DNA of 64,000 nucleotides from Streptomyces radiopugnans (GTDB lineage Bacteria; Actinomycetota; Actinomycetes; Streptomycetales; Streptomycetaceae): assembly GCF_900110735.1 (NCBI RefSeq), contig NZ_FOET01000004.1:186001-250000 (forward strand). The letters are read 5' to 3'. How positions within the stretch are numbered: the stretch's first letter is position 1; each line of letters opens with the position of its first letter. The notes beneath the pieces are model-generated. The model was not told where the DNA came from and ran no database searches. It saw only the letters and a list, made by a program, of their open reading frames with translations. A program made the translations under genes and the position numbers. Positions 14,002 to 22,604 of the stretch are shown here, piece by piece.

Positions 14002-14757
14002 TCACTCGGCCGGGACGACCAGCCCGTAGAGGCCGTCACGGCGGCGGTGGAGCAGGGCTCCGCGCTCGGTGGCGGTGTCGACGAAGAACACGAACGGCAG
14101 GCCGGTGGTCTCCAGCCGCCACACCGCCTGCTCGACCCCCATACGGGGCGCCGGGATCCCGCTGATCCCCAGCGGGGCGGCCGGCGGAAGGCCCGACGGC
14201 ACCGGCGCGGCCACGTCCCTGCGGGCGCGGGCCAGCCGTTGGCCGCCCTCTCCGTCCCGGTAGACCACGCTGTCGACGCCGGAGTCGGCGTCGGTGAACA
14301 GGTGGAAGTCGTACCCCAGGTCCTCCATCCGCCGTACCGCCTGCGCCGGGGTCAGCCGGGCGGGGCCGTGGGCGCGGCGGCGCACGACCCGGCGTCCCTG
14401 CCCGATGCGCGAGCCGGGGCGCGGCCCGCCGCCGTGGTGCCCGCGGCGGTGGACGCGGGACAGCCGGCCCGCCAGCCGGTCGCGCAGCAGGTCGATCGCC
14501 TCGGGCATGGTGTCGGCGGTGACGTGGGCCCGCACCAGGTGGCCGTTGACGTCCACGTTCACCTGGGCGTGCGCCGGGTGCCGCACGGAGGCGCTGGCCG
14601 CCTGGCTCAGCTTCACCCTGGTGCCCAGGACCGGTTCCCCGACCTTGCCCAGGGCCGCCAGCACCTTGGTCCGCGCGTACTCGGCCGCGTCCCCGGGCAC
14701 CTCGCCCCGGACCTCGACCCTGACCTCCGGGAGGGGACGGATCTGCGATCGGTTCAT
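14002..14757 (-). CDS. hpf: Ribosome hibernation promoting factor, long form with doubled C-domain
   Basis: The 251-residue protein has an N-terminal S30AE domain (about 1-105, VRVEVRGEVPGDAAEYARTK...) that occupies the tRNA/mRNA channel of 70S ribosomes. Two copies of the dimerising C-terminal domain follow (about 140-185, LTPAQAVRRMEDLGYDFHLFTD; about 205-251, MGVEQAVWRLETTGLPFVFFVD). Long HPFs with two such domains belong to dormancy-associated genes of streptomycetes. The ATG has AGGAGG 5 nt upstream. A GGGCCGAAGGTCCC dyad sits about 64 nt upstream of the start and could be a dormancy-regulator site. The neighbourhood holds other stress genes. Confidence 0.9.
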   Translation of the reverse strand: MNRSQIRPLPEVRVEVRGEVPGDAAEYARTKVLAALGKVGEPVLGTRVKLSQAASASVRHPAHAQVNVDVNGHLVRAHVTADTMPEAIDLLRDRLAGRLSRVHRRGHHGGGPRPGSRIGQGRRVVRRRAHGPARLTPAQAVRRMEDLGYDFHLFTDADSGVDSVVYRDGEGGQRLARARRDVAAPVPSGLPPAAPLGISGIPAPRMGVEQAVWRLETTGLPFVFFVDTATERGALLHRRRDGLYGLVVPAE

Positions 14758-14814
14758 GGTTTCCTCCTGCCGTCGTGGCACCTTCAGACTCCTCCCGCGC
14801 CGATCCCCACGGCA

Positions 14815-14828
14815 GGGCCGAAGGTCCC
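14815..14828. promoter_or_regulatory. Candidate dormancy-regulator dyad upstream of hpf
   Basis: GGGCCGAAGGTCCC is an imperfect inverted repeat centred about 64 nt upstream of the hpf start. It resembles GGGnC-type sites bound by DevR/OsdR response regulators. The match is by eye and weak. Confidence 0.3.
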
Positions 14829-14945
14829 CGGGGGCCGGTGCCGTCCGTACCCCGCGGCGGCGGAGCGTGTGGACCGCACCGGCCCCGGACGGCCGGCGTG
14901 CCGGCCGCGACACGGCTCACGGAAAACGGAAGGCGTCCCCTCCGG

Positions 14946-16034
14946 TCAGCAGATGCGGGGCAGTTGCTCGCCCAGCGGCAGGTCCACCACGCGGGTGCCG
15001 CCGAATCCGGTGCGGGCCACGACCATGCCCGGATGGTCCTCCACGCACTCCCCGACGACCGCGGCCTCGGCGCCCTGGGGGTGCGCCCGCATCGCGGCGA
15101 GCACGGCGTCGGCGTGCTCGCGCGGGACGAAGGCGACCAGACGGCCCTCGTTGGCCACGTACAGCGGGTCCAGGCCGAGGAAGCCGCAGGCGGCCGACAC
15201 GGCCTCCGGCACGGGCAGAGCCCGCTCGTCCAGCACGACGCCGGTGCCGGACGCGGCGGCGATCTCGTTCAGCGCCGTGCCCAGCCCGCCGCGGGTGGGG
15301 TCGCGCAGCGCGTGGAGGTCCAAGGTGGCCTCGAGCATCGCCTGCACCAGGCCGCCCAGGGGCGCGGTGTCGCTGCACACCTCCGCCCCGAACTCCAGGC
15401 CCTCGCGGACGCTCATGATGGCCACCCCGTGCTGGCCGACCGGCCCGCTGACGATCACCACGTCACCGGGTTCGGCGCGCTGCGGGCGGATGTCGACGCC
15501 CTCGGGGATCAGTCCGATGCCGGCGGTGTTGACGAAGATCCCGTCGCCGTGCCCGGCGTCGACCACCTTGGTGTCACCGGTGGCGACGGTGACACCGGCC
15601 GCCGCGGCGGCCGTGCCGACCGCCTGGGCGACCCGCCGGACCACCGGCAGTGCGGTGCCCTCCTCGATGATGAAGGCGCACGACAGGTACGCGGCCCGCG
15701 CGCCGCTCATGGCCAGGTCGTTGACGGTGCCGTTGACGGCCAGGTCGCCGATGGAGCCGCCGGGGAAGAACAGCGGGCGCACCACGTAGGAGTCGGTGGA
15801 GAACGCCAGGCGCGCGCCGCCCAGCGACAGGGCGGCCGAGTCGGCCAGTCCGGCCAGCGTGTCGTTGCCGTAGGCGGGGACGAAGAGGTGCTCCACCAGT
15901 TCGGCGGAGAGGGCCCCGCCGCCGCCGTGGCCCATGACGACCACCGGGTGGTCGCGCAGCGGGGCCGGGCAGGTCCAGTCGGCCGGGTTCACGGGTTCGG
16001 CGGTGGTGCCGGTGGTGCCGGTGGTGTCAGCCAA
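14946..16034 (-). CDS. hypE: Hydrogenase maturation protein HypE
   Basis: HypE dehydrates the carbamoyl group on its own C-terminal cysteine to a thiocyanate, the source of the cyanide ligands of the [NiFe] centre. The 362-residue protein ends PRIC, the obligatory terminal Cys. It has the PurM/ThiL-like ATP-binding pattern ([28 protein letters not shown]) and the GHGGGG start motif. The start is a TTG preceded by GGGAGGCGACC and overlaps the HypD stop by 8 nt. A GTG 14 codons further in lacks a ribosome site. It is the last gene of the leftward hyp operon. Confidence 0.95.
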   Translation of the reverse strand: MADTTGTTGTTAEPVNPADWTCPAPLRDHPVVVMGHGGGGALSAELVEHLFVPAYGNDTLAGLADSAALSLGGARLAFSTDSYVVRPLFFPGGSIGDLAVNGTVNDLAMSGARAAYLSCAFIIEEGTALPVVRRVAQAVGTAAAAAGVTVATGDTKVVDAGHGDGIFVNTAGIGLIPEGVDIRPQRAEPGDVVIVSGPVGQHGVAIMSVREGLEFGAEVCSDTAPLGGLVQAMLEATLDLHALRDPTRGGLGTALNEIAAASGTGVVLDERALPVPEAVSAACGFLGLDPLYVANEGRLVAFVPREHADAVLAAMRAHPQGAEAAVVGECVEDHPGMVVARTGFGGTRVVDLPLGEQLPRIC

Positions 16035-17163
16035 CGGAGGTCGCCTCCCTCGCCGGCTCGGTGCCGCGTGCCGGGCCGCCCAGGCGCCGGTAGAGGTGGT
16101 AGGCGGCGCAGGCGCCCTCGCTGGAGACCATGGTGGCGCCCAGCGGGTTGCGGGGGGTGCAGGTGGTGCCGAAGGCGGCGCACTCGTTCGGCTTGATCAG
16201 CCCCTGGAGCACCTCGCCGCTGCGGCACACCCCGGACTCGCGGGTCCTCACTGCGCCGACCTCGAAGCGGTGCTCGGCGTCGTACTCGCGGAAGGCCTCC
16301 GACAGCCGCCAGCCGCTGGCCGGGATCACCCCGATGCCCCGCCAGGCGCGGTCGGTGACCTCGAAGACCTCCTCCAGCATCCGCCGCGCGGCGGGGTTGC
16401 CCTCCTCACGCACCGCCCGGGGGTAGGCGTTCTCCACCCGGTGCTCACCGCGCTCGAGCTGGTGGACGGTGCGGCGCACGCCCTCCAGGATGTCCAGCGG
16501 CTCGAAGCCGGTGACCACGATGGGCACGCCGAAGCGGTCGGCCAGTCCCGGGTACTCCTCCGTCCCCATCACGCTGCACACGTGGCCGGCGGCCAGGAAC
16601 GCCTGGACCCGGCAGTGCGGTGCCCGCATGATCGCCTCGATGGCGGGCGGTACGCGCACGTGCGAGACCAGCATGCTGTAGTTGCGGATGCCGCGCCGTC
16701 GCGCCTCGTGGACGGTCATCGCGTTGGCCGGCGCGGTGGTCTCGAAGCCGACGCCGAAGAAGACCACCTCCCGGTCGGGGTGGCGCTGTGCGATCTCCAG
16801 GGCGTCCAGCGGCGAGTACACCACTCGTACGTCCCCGCCGGCGCTCTTGATCCGGAACAGGTCGCGGTCGGTGCCGGGGACCCGGAGCATGTCGCCGAAG
16901 GAGCAGAACACCACCCCGGGGCGGGAGGCGATCTCCAGCGCCTTGTCGATCATCTCCAGGGGGGTTACGCACACCGGGCAGCCGGGGCCGTGGATGAGTT
17001 CGATGTGCTCGGGCAGCAGCTGGTCGATGCCGTGCCGGATGATCGAGTGGGTCTGGCCGCCGCAGACCTCCATCATGGTCCAGGGGCGGGTGGCGGTGGC
17101 GTGGATGTCCTCCAGCAGCCGCCGTGCCAGCTCCGGGTCGTTGAACTCGTCGACGTACTTCAC
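16027..17163 (-). CDS. hypD: Hydrogenase maturation protein HypD
   Basis: HypD is the [4Fe-4S] scaffold on which, with HypC, the Fe(CN)2CO unit is built. The 378-residue protein contains the expected motifs: [26 protein letters not shown] (thiol redox pair), GFETTAP, a central AGHVC, and the C-terminal cluster ligands ([38 protein letters not shown]). GTG at 17163 overlaps the HypC stop as GTGA, so the two partner proteins are translationally coupled. Confidence 0.95.
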   Translation of the reverse strand: MKYVDEFNDPELARRLLEDIHATATRPWTMMEVCGGQTHSIIRHGIDQLLPEHIELIHGPGCPVCVTPLEMIDKALEIASRPGVVFCSFGDMLRVPGTDRDLFRIKSAGGDVRVVYSPLDALEIAQRHPDREVVFFGVGFETTAPANAMTVHEARRRGIRNYSMLVSHVRVPPAIEAIMRAPHCRVQAFLAAGHVCSVMGTEEYPGLADRFGVPIVVTGFEPLDILEGVRRTVHQLERGEHRVENAYPRAVREEGNPAARRMLEEVFEVTDRAWRGIGVIPASGWRLSEAFREYDAEHRFEVGAVRTRESGVCRSGEVLQGLIKPNECAAFGTTCTPRNPLGATMVSSEGACAAYHLYRRLGGPARGTEPAREATSVG

Positions 17164-17477
17164 CTGGTGACCTCCTCCGCCTCGGCCGTCCCCGGCCGGT
17201 CCTCCCCGGCCTCGGCCGCCGCCCGCTCCCATGCGTCGCCGAACTCCTCGTCCAGCAGACCCAGTTGCTCGAACAGCTCCAGTGACGCCCTGGCCGACTC
17301 CTCGTCCAGCCGCTGCAGCGCGAAGCCGACGTGGACGATCACGTACTCGCCGACCTGCGTCTCGGGCAGGTAGGCCAGGCACACGTCCTTGGCCACCCCG
17401 CCGAAGTCGACGCGCGCCATGCGCGTGCCGTCCCGTTCCTCGATCCCGGTCACCCTGCCGGGCACCGCCAGACACAT
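17160..17477 (-). CDS. hypC: Hydrogenase maturation chaperone HypC
   Basis: HypC is the small chaperone that carries the Fe(CN)2CO moiety with HypD and passes it to the large-subunit precursor. The 105-residue protein begins MCLAVPGRV; Cys2 is the essential iron-binding cysteine exposed by Met removal. The family barrel motif [28 protein letters not shown] (shown in parts here: [13 protein letters not shown]) is complete. A longer than usual acidic tail (about 25 residues) follows the core. GGAGG lies 6 nt before the ATG. The open frame extends far upstream but only as a shadow of hypF. Confidence 0.95.
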   Translation of the reverse strand: MCLAVPGRVTGIEERDGTRMARVDFGGVAKDVCLAYLPETQVGEYVIVHVGFALQRLDEESARASLELFEQLGLLDEEFGDAWERAAAEAGEDRPGTAEAEEVTR

Positions 17478-17550
17478 CTGTGTCCTCCGTCCGTCGCCGG
17501 TCCGTTCGCCGGTCTCTCCCCGGTCTTCCGTCAGATTCCGCCGCGGCCCG

Positions 17551-19974
17551 TCAGGGAGCCCCGGCGCGCGCCGCCACGAGCAGCTGGCCGAGTGCCAGGC
17601 CTCCGTCCCCGGGCGGCACTCGGTGGTGGCGCAGCACCGTGAACCCGGCGGTGCGCAGCCGCCGTCCGCACTCCTCGTCCAGCAGTGCGTTGGCGAACAC
17701 CCCGCCGGACAGGGCGACCGCCGCCGCCCCGGTGTCCCGGCGCGCCCGGTGGCAGACGGCCTCCACCGCCTCCGCCACGGCCAGGTGGAACCGCGCGGCG
17801 ACGACCGGGGCGGGGGCGCCGGAGCGCAGGTCGCGGACGGCCTCGCGCAGCACGGGCGCCGGGTCGAGCACCATCGCGCCCGTGCCGTCCGGGGCCGGCC
17901 GGCGCAGGGCGAAGGAGTATCCCGGTCCGCGCTCCTGCCACGCCGCCGCGGCGGCGGCCTCCAGTTCGACGGCGGCCTGCCCCTCGTACCCGGCCCGGTG
18001 GCACACCCCGGCCAGCGAGGACACCGCGTCGAACAGCCGCCCCATGCTGGAGGTGGGCACACAGGCCAGTGAGCGCTCCAACTGCCGCTCCAGCACGCGT
18101 CGTTCCTCCGGCGGGCAGGCGGCGGCACACGGCAGGGCGGGATCCCAGGGGATCCCGGCCGAGCGCAGGTGGGACAGTGCCGTCCGGCAGGGGTTGCCCA
18201 CACCGGCGTCGCCGCCGGGCAGGGGCACGTACGCCAGGTGCGCCAGCCGCCGGTAGCCGCCGTAGCCCGCGAGCAGCACCTCGCCGCCCCACACGGCCCC
18301 GTCGTCGCCGTAGCCGGTGCCGTCGAAGGCGACGCCGAGGACCGGGGTGCGGCCGTCCAGCCCGTTCTCGGCCATGGCCGAGGCGATGTGCGCGTGGTGG
18401 TGCTGCACCCGGTGCAGCGGCCTGCCCCCGGCACGGGCGCGGGCCCACCGCGTGGAGCGGTAGCCGGGGTGGCGGTCGGCGGCCAGCAGCCGGGGCTCCA
18501 CACCGGTGAGGGCGCGCATGCGCTCCTCGGCGCCGTCCAGCGCGCGCAGGGCGGCCAGGCCGTCCAGGTCCCCGATGTGGGGGGAGAACCAGGCGGAGCG
18601 CCCCTCGGCGACGCAGATCGCGTTCTTCAGGTCCGCGCCGGCGGCCAGGGAGGGCTCCACCGGCACGGGGAGCTCGACGGGGGCGGGAACGTACCCGCGC
18701 GAGCGGCGCAGGACCACCTCGCCGCCGTCCGCGCGCACCCGCACCACCGAGTCGTCGCAGGGCGCCGCGATGGGCCTGTCGTGCCACAGCCAGGCGTCGG
18801 CCAGTCCCGCCAGCCGGGTCAGGGCCTCGCGGTCGCCGGTCACGATGGGCTCGCCCGAGCGGTTGCCGCTGGTCATCACCAGCACCTCGGGGCCGGGCGG
18901 GTCGCCGGGCAGGCCGAACAGCAGCCGGTGCAGCGGGGTGTAGGGCAGCAGCACCCCCACGTGCGGGCTGCCCGGGCAGACGCCGTCCGCCAGCGGGCCG
19001 TCCCGCCGTTCGCCGGGCGGGTGGCGGCGCAGCAGCACGATGGGACGCGGCCGCCCGGTCAGCGCCCGGCGCTCGGCGGGGCCGACGCGGCCGAGCCGCG
19101 CGGCGGTCCGTACGTCGGGGCACATCACCGCGAAGGGCTTGGCGTCCCGGGCCTTGCGCGCGCGCAGGACGGCGACGGCGGCGGGGTCGGTCGCGTCGCA
19201 GGCCAGGTGGTAGCCGCCAACGCCCTTGACCGCCACGACCGCGCCCTCGGCCAGCAGCCGGCGGGCCCCGGCCAGCGCCTCCTCGCCCGTGACCGCGCCC
19301 GGGCCCGCGCCCGTGACCGCAGCCGCGCCGCGGGCACGGGTGAGCCGGAGCCGGGGGCCGCAGTCATGGCAGGCGACCGGCTGGGCGTGGAAGCGGCGGT
19401 CGGCCGGGTCGGCGTACTCCCGCGCGCAGGCCGGGCACAGGGGAAAGGCGGCCATGGTCGTGGTCGCGCGGTCGTAGGGCAGCGCGGTGGCGATGGTGAA
19501 CCGCGGGCCGCAGTGGGTGCAGGCGACGAACGGGTGCCGGTGGCGGCGGTCGGCCGGGTCGGCCAGCTCCCGCAGGCAGTCGTCGCAGGTGGCGGTGTCG
19601 GGCGGGATCCGGGTGCGGCCCCCGCCCTGCTCGGAGGGGCGGATGGAGAACTCCGCGCGGCGCGGGCCGGCGCCGGAACCGGCCCCGAGCGGGGGCACGT
19701 CCTCGGCCGCCACCGAGGAGACGGCCGCGAGAGGCGGCGCCTGCTCCACCAGTCCCCGGCAGAACGCCTCCACCGCCCCGGGCGCACCCTCGACCTCGGC
19801 GACCACACCGTCGGCGTTGTTCGCCACGTGGCCCGACAGCCCCAGCCGCGAGGCCAGGGCGTGGACGAAGGGGCGGAAGCCCACGCCCTGGACGGTTCCG
19901 CGCACGGTCAGACGCCGCCGTACGCGGTCCGCTCCGGCGTCCGGCCCCGGCCGGCCCTCGACGGCGGCCGTCAT
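17551..19974 (-). CDS. hypF: Carbamoyltransferase HypF
   Basis: HypF converts carbamoyl phosphate to carbamoyl-AMP and places it on the HypE cysteine. The 807-residue protein has the standard order: acylphosphatase domain (about 15-105, RGTVQGVGFRPFVHALA), two zinc fingers (CDDC...CTHCGP and CPAC...CHDCGP, about 125-205), a YrdC-like domain (KGVGGYHLACDA, MTSGNRSGEP), and a Kae1-like carbamoyltransferase domain (HHAHIASAMAENGL, FDGTGYGDDGAVWGGE). The ATG at 19974 is preferred over the GTG at 19992 because GGAGAGGAG lies before it. It follows hypB by 20 nt. Confidence 0.95.
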   Translation of the reverse strand: MTAAVEGRPGPDAGADRVRRRLTVRGTVQGVGFRPFVHALASRLGLSGHVANNADGVVAEVEGAPGAVEAFCRGLVEQAPPLAAVSSVAAEDVPPLGAGSGAGPRRAEFSIRPSEQGGGRTRIPPDTATCDDCLRELADPADRRHRHPFVACTHCGPRFTIATALPYDRATTTMAAFPLCPACAREYADPADRRFHAQPVACHDCGPRLRLTRARGAAAVTGAGPGAVTGEEALAGARRLLAEGAVVAVKGVGGYHLACDATDPAAVAVLRARKARDAKPFAVMCPDVRTAARLGRVGPAERRALTGRPRPIVLLRRHPPGERRDGPLADGVCPGSPHVGVLLPYTPLHRLLFGLPGDPPGPEVLVMTSGNRSGEPIVTGDREALTRLAGLADAWLWHDRPIAAPCDDSVVRVRADGGEVVLRRSRGYVPAPVELPVPVEPSLAAGADLKNAICVAEGRSAWFSPHIGDLDGLAALRALDGAEERMRALTGVEPRLLAADRHPGYRSTRWARARAGGRPLHRVQHHHAHIASAMAENGLDGRTPVLGVAFDGTGYGDDGAVWGGEVLLAGYGGYRRLAHLAYVPLPGGDAGVGNPCRTALSHLRSAGIPWDPALPCAAACPPEERRVLERQLERSLACVPTSSMGRLFDAVSSLAGVCHRAGYEGQAAVELEAAAAAAWQERGPGYSFALRRPAPDGTGAMVLDPAPVLREAVRDLRSGAPAPVVAARFHLAVAEAVEAVCHRARRDTGAAAVALSGGVFANALLDEECGRRLRTAGFTVLRHHRVPPGDGGLALGQLLVAARAGAP

Positions 19975-19994
19975 GGCGCTCCTCTCCGCCACCG

Positions 19995-20798
19995 CTACCG
20001 TGCGGGCAGGCCGGCAGCGGGCGGCGCGTCTTCCCCGCCGGGGTGCGCGTGCGGGTGCTCGTGGTCGCGGGGATGCCCGTGACCGTGCTCATGACCGTGC
20101 TCGCGCAGGTGTCGCCCGGCGAGCGGGGGCCGGTGGGGGCGGGCGCCCTCGCACACGGCCAGCACCCTGTCCAGGAACTCGTCGACGCCCTGCCCGGTGC
20201 GGGCGGAGGTGTGCAGTACCCCGACTCCGGGGTTGACCCGCTCGACGCTCTCGGCGAAGGCGTCGCCGTCGAATCCGGCGGCCTCGCCGAGGTCGGCCTT
20301 GCTCAGCACCACCAGGTTCGCCAGACCGAAGGCGGTGGGGTACTTCACCGGCTTGTCCTCGCCCTCGGTGACCGACATCAGCACCACGCGCAGCGTCTCG
20401 CCCAGGTCGTAGGCGGCGGGGCAGACCAGGTTGCCCACGTTCTCCACGAACAGCACCCGGGTGCCCTGCGGCGGCCAGCCCCGCAGATGGCCGCGCATCT
20501 GGGCGGCCTCCAGGTGGCACAGCCCGCCGGTGAGCACCTGCTTGACCGGCGCGCCGGACCTGGCCAGGCGCCGTGCGTCGTTCTCGGTGGCCAGGTCGGC
20601 GGTGAGGGCCGCCGCCGGCACACCGCGCCCGGCGGCGCGGGTCAGGAGGAGTTCCAGCAGGGCGGTCTTGCCGCTGCCCGGACTGGACAGGAGGTTGACG
20701 GCGGTGATCCCCCGGCCGTCCAGTTCGCGGCGCAGTCCGGCCGCCAGTCCGTCGTTCCTTGCCAGTACGGCCTGCCGCACGTCCACGACCCGGCACAT
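19995..20798 (-). CDS. hypB: Nickel-insertion GTPase HypB with C-terminal His-rich tail
   Basis: HypB delivers nickel to the hydrogenase large subunit in a GTP-dependent step with HypA. The 267-residue protein has the P-loop SSPGSGKT, the metal-site motif GGLCHLEAAQM, VENVGNLVCPA and the GTPase motif SKADL. About 26 residues near the C-terminus (starting HLREHGHEHGHGHP) are strongly histidine-rich. In many HypB proteins the nickel-storage His stretch is N-terminal, so its place here is unusual. The ATG shares one base with the hypA stop (TGATG). A good ribosome site (GGAAGGAG) lies upstream. Confidence 0.95.
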   Translation of the reverse strand: MCRVVDVRQAVLARNDGLAAGLRRELDGRGITAVNLLSSPGSGKTALLELLLTRAAGRGVPAAALTADLATENDARRLARSGAPVKQVLTGGLCHLEAAQMRGHLRGWPPQGTRVLFVENVGNLVCPAAYDLGETLRVVLMSVTEGEDKPVKYPTAFGLANLVVLSKADLGEAAGFDGDAFAESVERVNPGVGVLHTSARTGQGVDEFLDRVLAVCEGARPHRPPLAGRHLREHGHEHGHGHPRDHEHPHAHPGGEDAPPAAGLPAR

Positions 20799-21205
20799 CA
20801 CGCGGCTCCTTCCTGTCGTTCCCCCTGCGGCGCCGAACCACCCCGGCAGGACGCGCCGGCCAGGGGGAGCGTGACGTCGACGATCTCCAGCTCCCGTCCG
20901 GCCACCAGTTCCGTCGCGCCCTCCCCGCACTCCGGGCACCACAGCCGCGGCGGGGTGCCGGGGGCGAACTCCAGCGCACAGGCCGTGCAGCGGGCGCGGG
21001 CGGGGACCTCCTCGACGACGAGTTCGGCGCCGGCGAGCACCGTGCCCTCGGTGACGACCTCGAAGGAGAACCGCAGCGCGTCGGCGACCACACCGGACAA
21101 CTCGCCCACGCGCAGGCGCACCGCCTCCACCGAGGAGGCGCCGTGGCGGCGGGCGGTGTCCTGTGCGCTCTCCACCACGGCGGCGGCGATCGACAGCTCG
21201 TGCAT
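20798..21205 (-). CDS. hypA: Hydrogenase nickel-incorporation protein HypA
   Basis: The 135-residue metallochaperone starts MHELSIA; His2 is the nickel ligand. The zinc domain carries two pairs of cysteines (CTAC at about 73-76 and CPEC at about 90-93). It is the first gene of the order hypA-B-F-C-D-E. TAGCGT sits 10 nt before the ATG (21216-21221), a likely -10 box giving a very short leader. The C-terminus is extended by about 20 residues with a further cysteine. The gene is divergent from hhyS. Confidence 0.94.
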   Translation of the reverse strand: MHELSIAAAVVESAQDTARRHGASSVEAVRLRVGELSGVVADALRFSFEVVTEGTVLAGAELVVEEVPARARCTACALEFAPGTPPRLWCPECGEGATELVAGRELEIVDVTLPLAGASCRGGSAPQGERQEGAA

Positions 21206-21215
21206 GGGGGGTCAC

Positions 21216-21221
21216 GCTAGC
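21216..21221 (-). promoter_or_regulatory. Predicted -10 box of the hyp operon
   Basis: On the minus strand TAGCGT precedes the hypA ATG by 10 nt. No clear -35 box is visible at the expected distance. Confidence 0.45.
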
Positions 21222-21370
21222 CATCCGCCCCGGCTCCCCGTCGGGCCGCCGGTCCGGGCCCCGGGCGAGTTCCCCCGTACAGCCCAGGCGCCGCACCCGC
21301 CGTCCACCGGCGGCGGGCGCCCTCCGGAGGCCCCGGCGCGTCCGGAGGGCGCTTCCCCGGCACAGCACGT

Positions 21371-21398
21371 TTGAGTTGTAGGGGTTTGTTGGAAATGT
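21371..21398 (+). promoter_or_regulatory. Candidate promoter of the hydrogenase structural genes
   Basis: TTGAGT (21371-21376), a 16-nt spacer and AAATGT (21393-21398) lie in the only AT-rich part of the 291-nt gap between hypA and hhyS, 99 nt before the ATG. Confidence 0.4.
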
Positions 21399-21496
21399 CA
21401 CGCTTCGTGGAGCGGTCGGCGGCCCTGAGCACGCGGCTCGCCGCCCGCCCCGGGCCCGGGTTCCGGTCCCCGCCACCCGCAGGGAAGGAAGGCTCC

Positions 21497-22549
21497 ATGA
21501 GCACCGACACGCTGGCCCCCGGCGGCGTCGACGAGGTCCACATCCTGTGGACCTCCGAGGGCATGAGCTGCGACGGCGACACGGTCTCGGTCACCGCCGC
21601 GACACTGCCGAGCCTGGAGGACGTCGTCCTCGGGGCGATCCCCGGCATCCCCAAGGTCCACCTGCACAACAAGGTGCTGGCCTACGAGACCGGCGAGGGC
21701 TTCACCCGTGCCTTCCACCAGGCGGCCGCCGGCGAGCTGGGGCCGTTCGTCCTGGTGGTCGAGGGCTCCGTCCCCAACGAGAACATCAACGGGGACGGTT
21801 ACTGGACGTCGATGGGCAACGACCCCGACACCGGCGAGCCGATCACCCTCAACCAGTGGATCGACCGCCTGGCGCACAAGGCGTACGCGGTGGTGGCCAT
21901 CGGCACCTGCGCCACCTACGGCGGCATCCACGCCATGGCCGGCAACCCCACCGGCTGCATGGGCCTGGCCGACTACCTCGGCTGGGACTTCCGCTCCGCG
22001 GGCGGGCTGCCGATCGTCAACGTGCCCGGCTGCCCGGTGCAGCCGGACAACTTCATGGAGACCCTGCTGTGGGTCCTGCACCAGGCGGCCGGACTCGCGC
22101 CGCCGATCCCGCTGGACGACCAGTTGCGCCCGACCTGGCTGTTCGGCAAGACCGTCCACGAGGGCTGCGACCGGGCCGCCTACTACGAGCAGGGCGACTT
22201 CGCGCTGGACTACAACTCCCCCAAGTGCCAGGTGAAGATCGGCTGCTGGGGCCCGGTGGTGAACTGCAACGTGCCCAAGCGCGGCTGGATGGACGGCATC
22301 GGCGGCTGCCCCAACGTCGGCGGCATCTGCATCGCCTGCACCATGCCGGGCTTCCCCGACAAGTTCATGCCCTTCATGGACGAGCCGCCCGGAGGCAGCG
22401 TCTCCTCCGGGCTGCTCAGCCGGACCTACGGGCCGCTGGTGCGCTCCCTGCGCGCCGTCACCAACCGCACGGTGAACAAGGAGCCCAGGTGGCGCCACAA
22501 CCGCGCCGAGCTGACCTCCGGCTACGACCCCCGGTGGTCGGGCCGGTGA
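21497..22549 (+). CDS. hhyS: Group 1h (former group 5) [NiFe]-hydrogenase small subunit
   Basis: The 350-residue subunit carries the Fe-S relay of the high-affinity hydrogenase that consumes atmospheric H2. The proximal-cluster motif reads SC25DGD28: the second Cys of the usual CxxC is Asp28, the hallmark of this oxygen-tolerant group. Cys138 (GTCATYGG) and Cys179 (PGCPVQPDN) complete that site. His221, Cys224, Cys244 and Cys250 fit the distal cluster, and Cys257, Cys271, Cys278 and Cys281 the medial one. No Tat signal or C-terminal anchor helix is present, so the enzyme is made as a cytoplasmic protein. GGAAGGAAGG precedes the ATG. hhyL follows after 55 nt. Confidence 0.95.
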   Translation: MSTDTLAPGGVDEVHILWTSEGMSCDGDTVSVTAATLPSLEDVVLGAIPGIPKVHLHNKVLAYETGEGFTRAFHQAAAGELGPFVLVVEGSVPNENINGDGYWTSMGNDPDTGEPITLNQWIDRLAHKAYAVVAIGTCATYGGIHAMAGNPTGCMGLADYLGWDFRSAGGLPIVNVPGCPVQPDNFMETLLWVLHQAAGLAPPIPLDDQLRPTWLFGKTVHEGCDRAAYYEQGDFALDYNSPKCQVKIGCWGPVVNCNVPKRGWMDGIGGCPNVGGICIACTMPGFPDKFMPFMDEPPGGSVSSGLLSRTYGPLVRSLRAVTNRTVNKEPRWRHNRAELTSGYDPRWSGR

Positions 22550-22604
22550 CGACGCACCGCACACCGGTGCCGAGGACGCCCGAGAGGCTCGAAAGGACCG
22601 CTCC

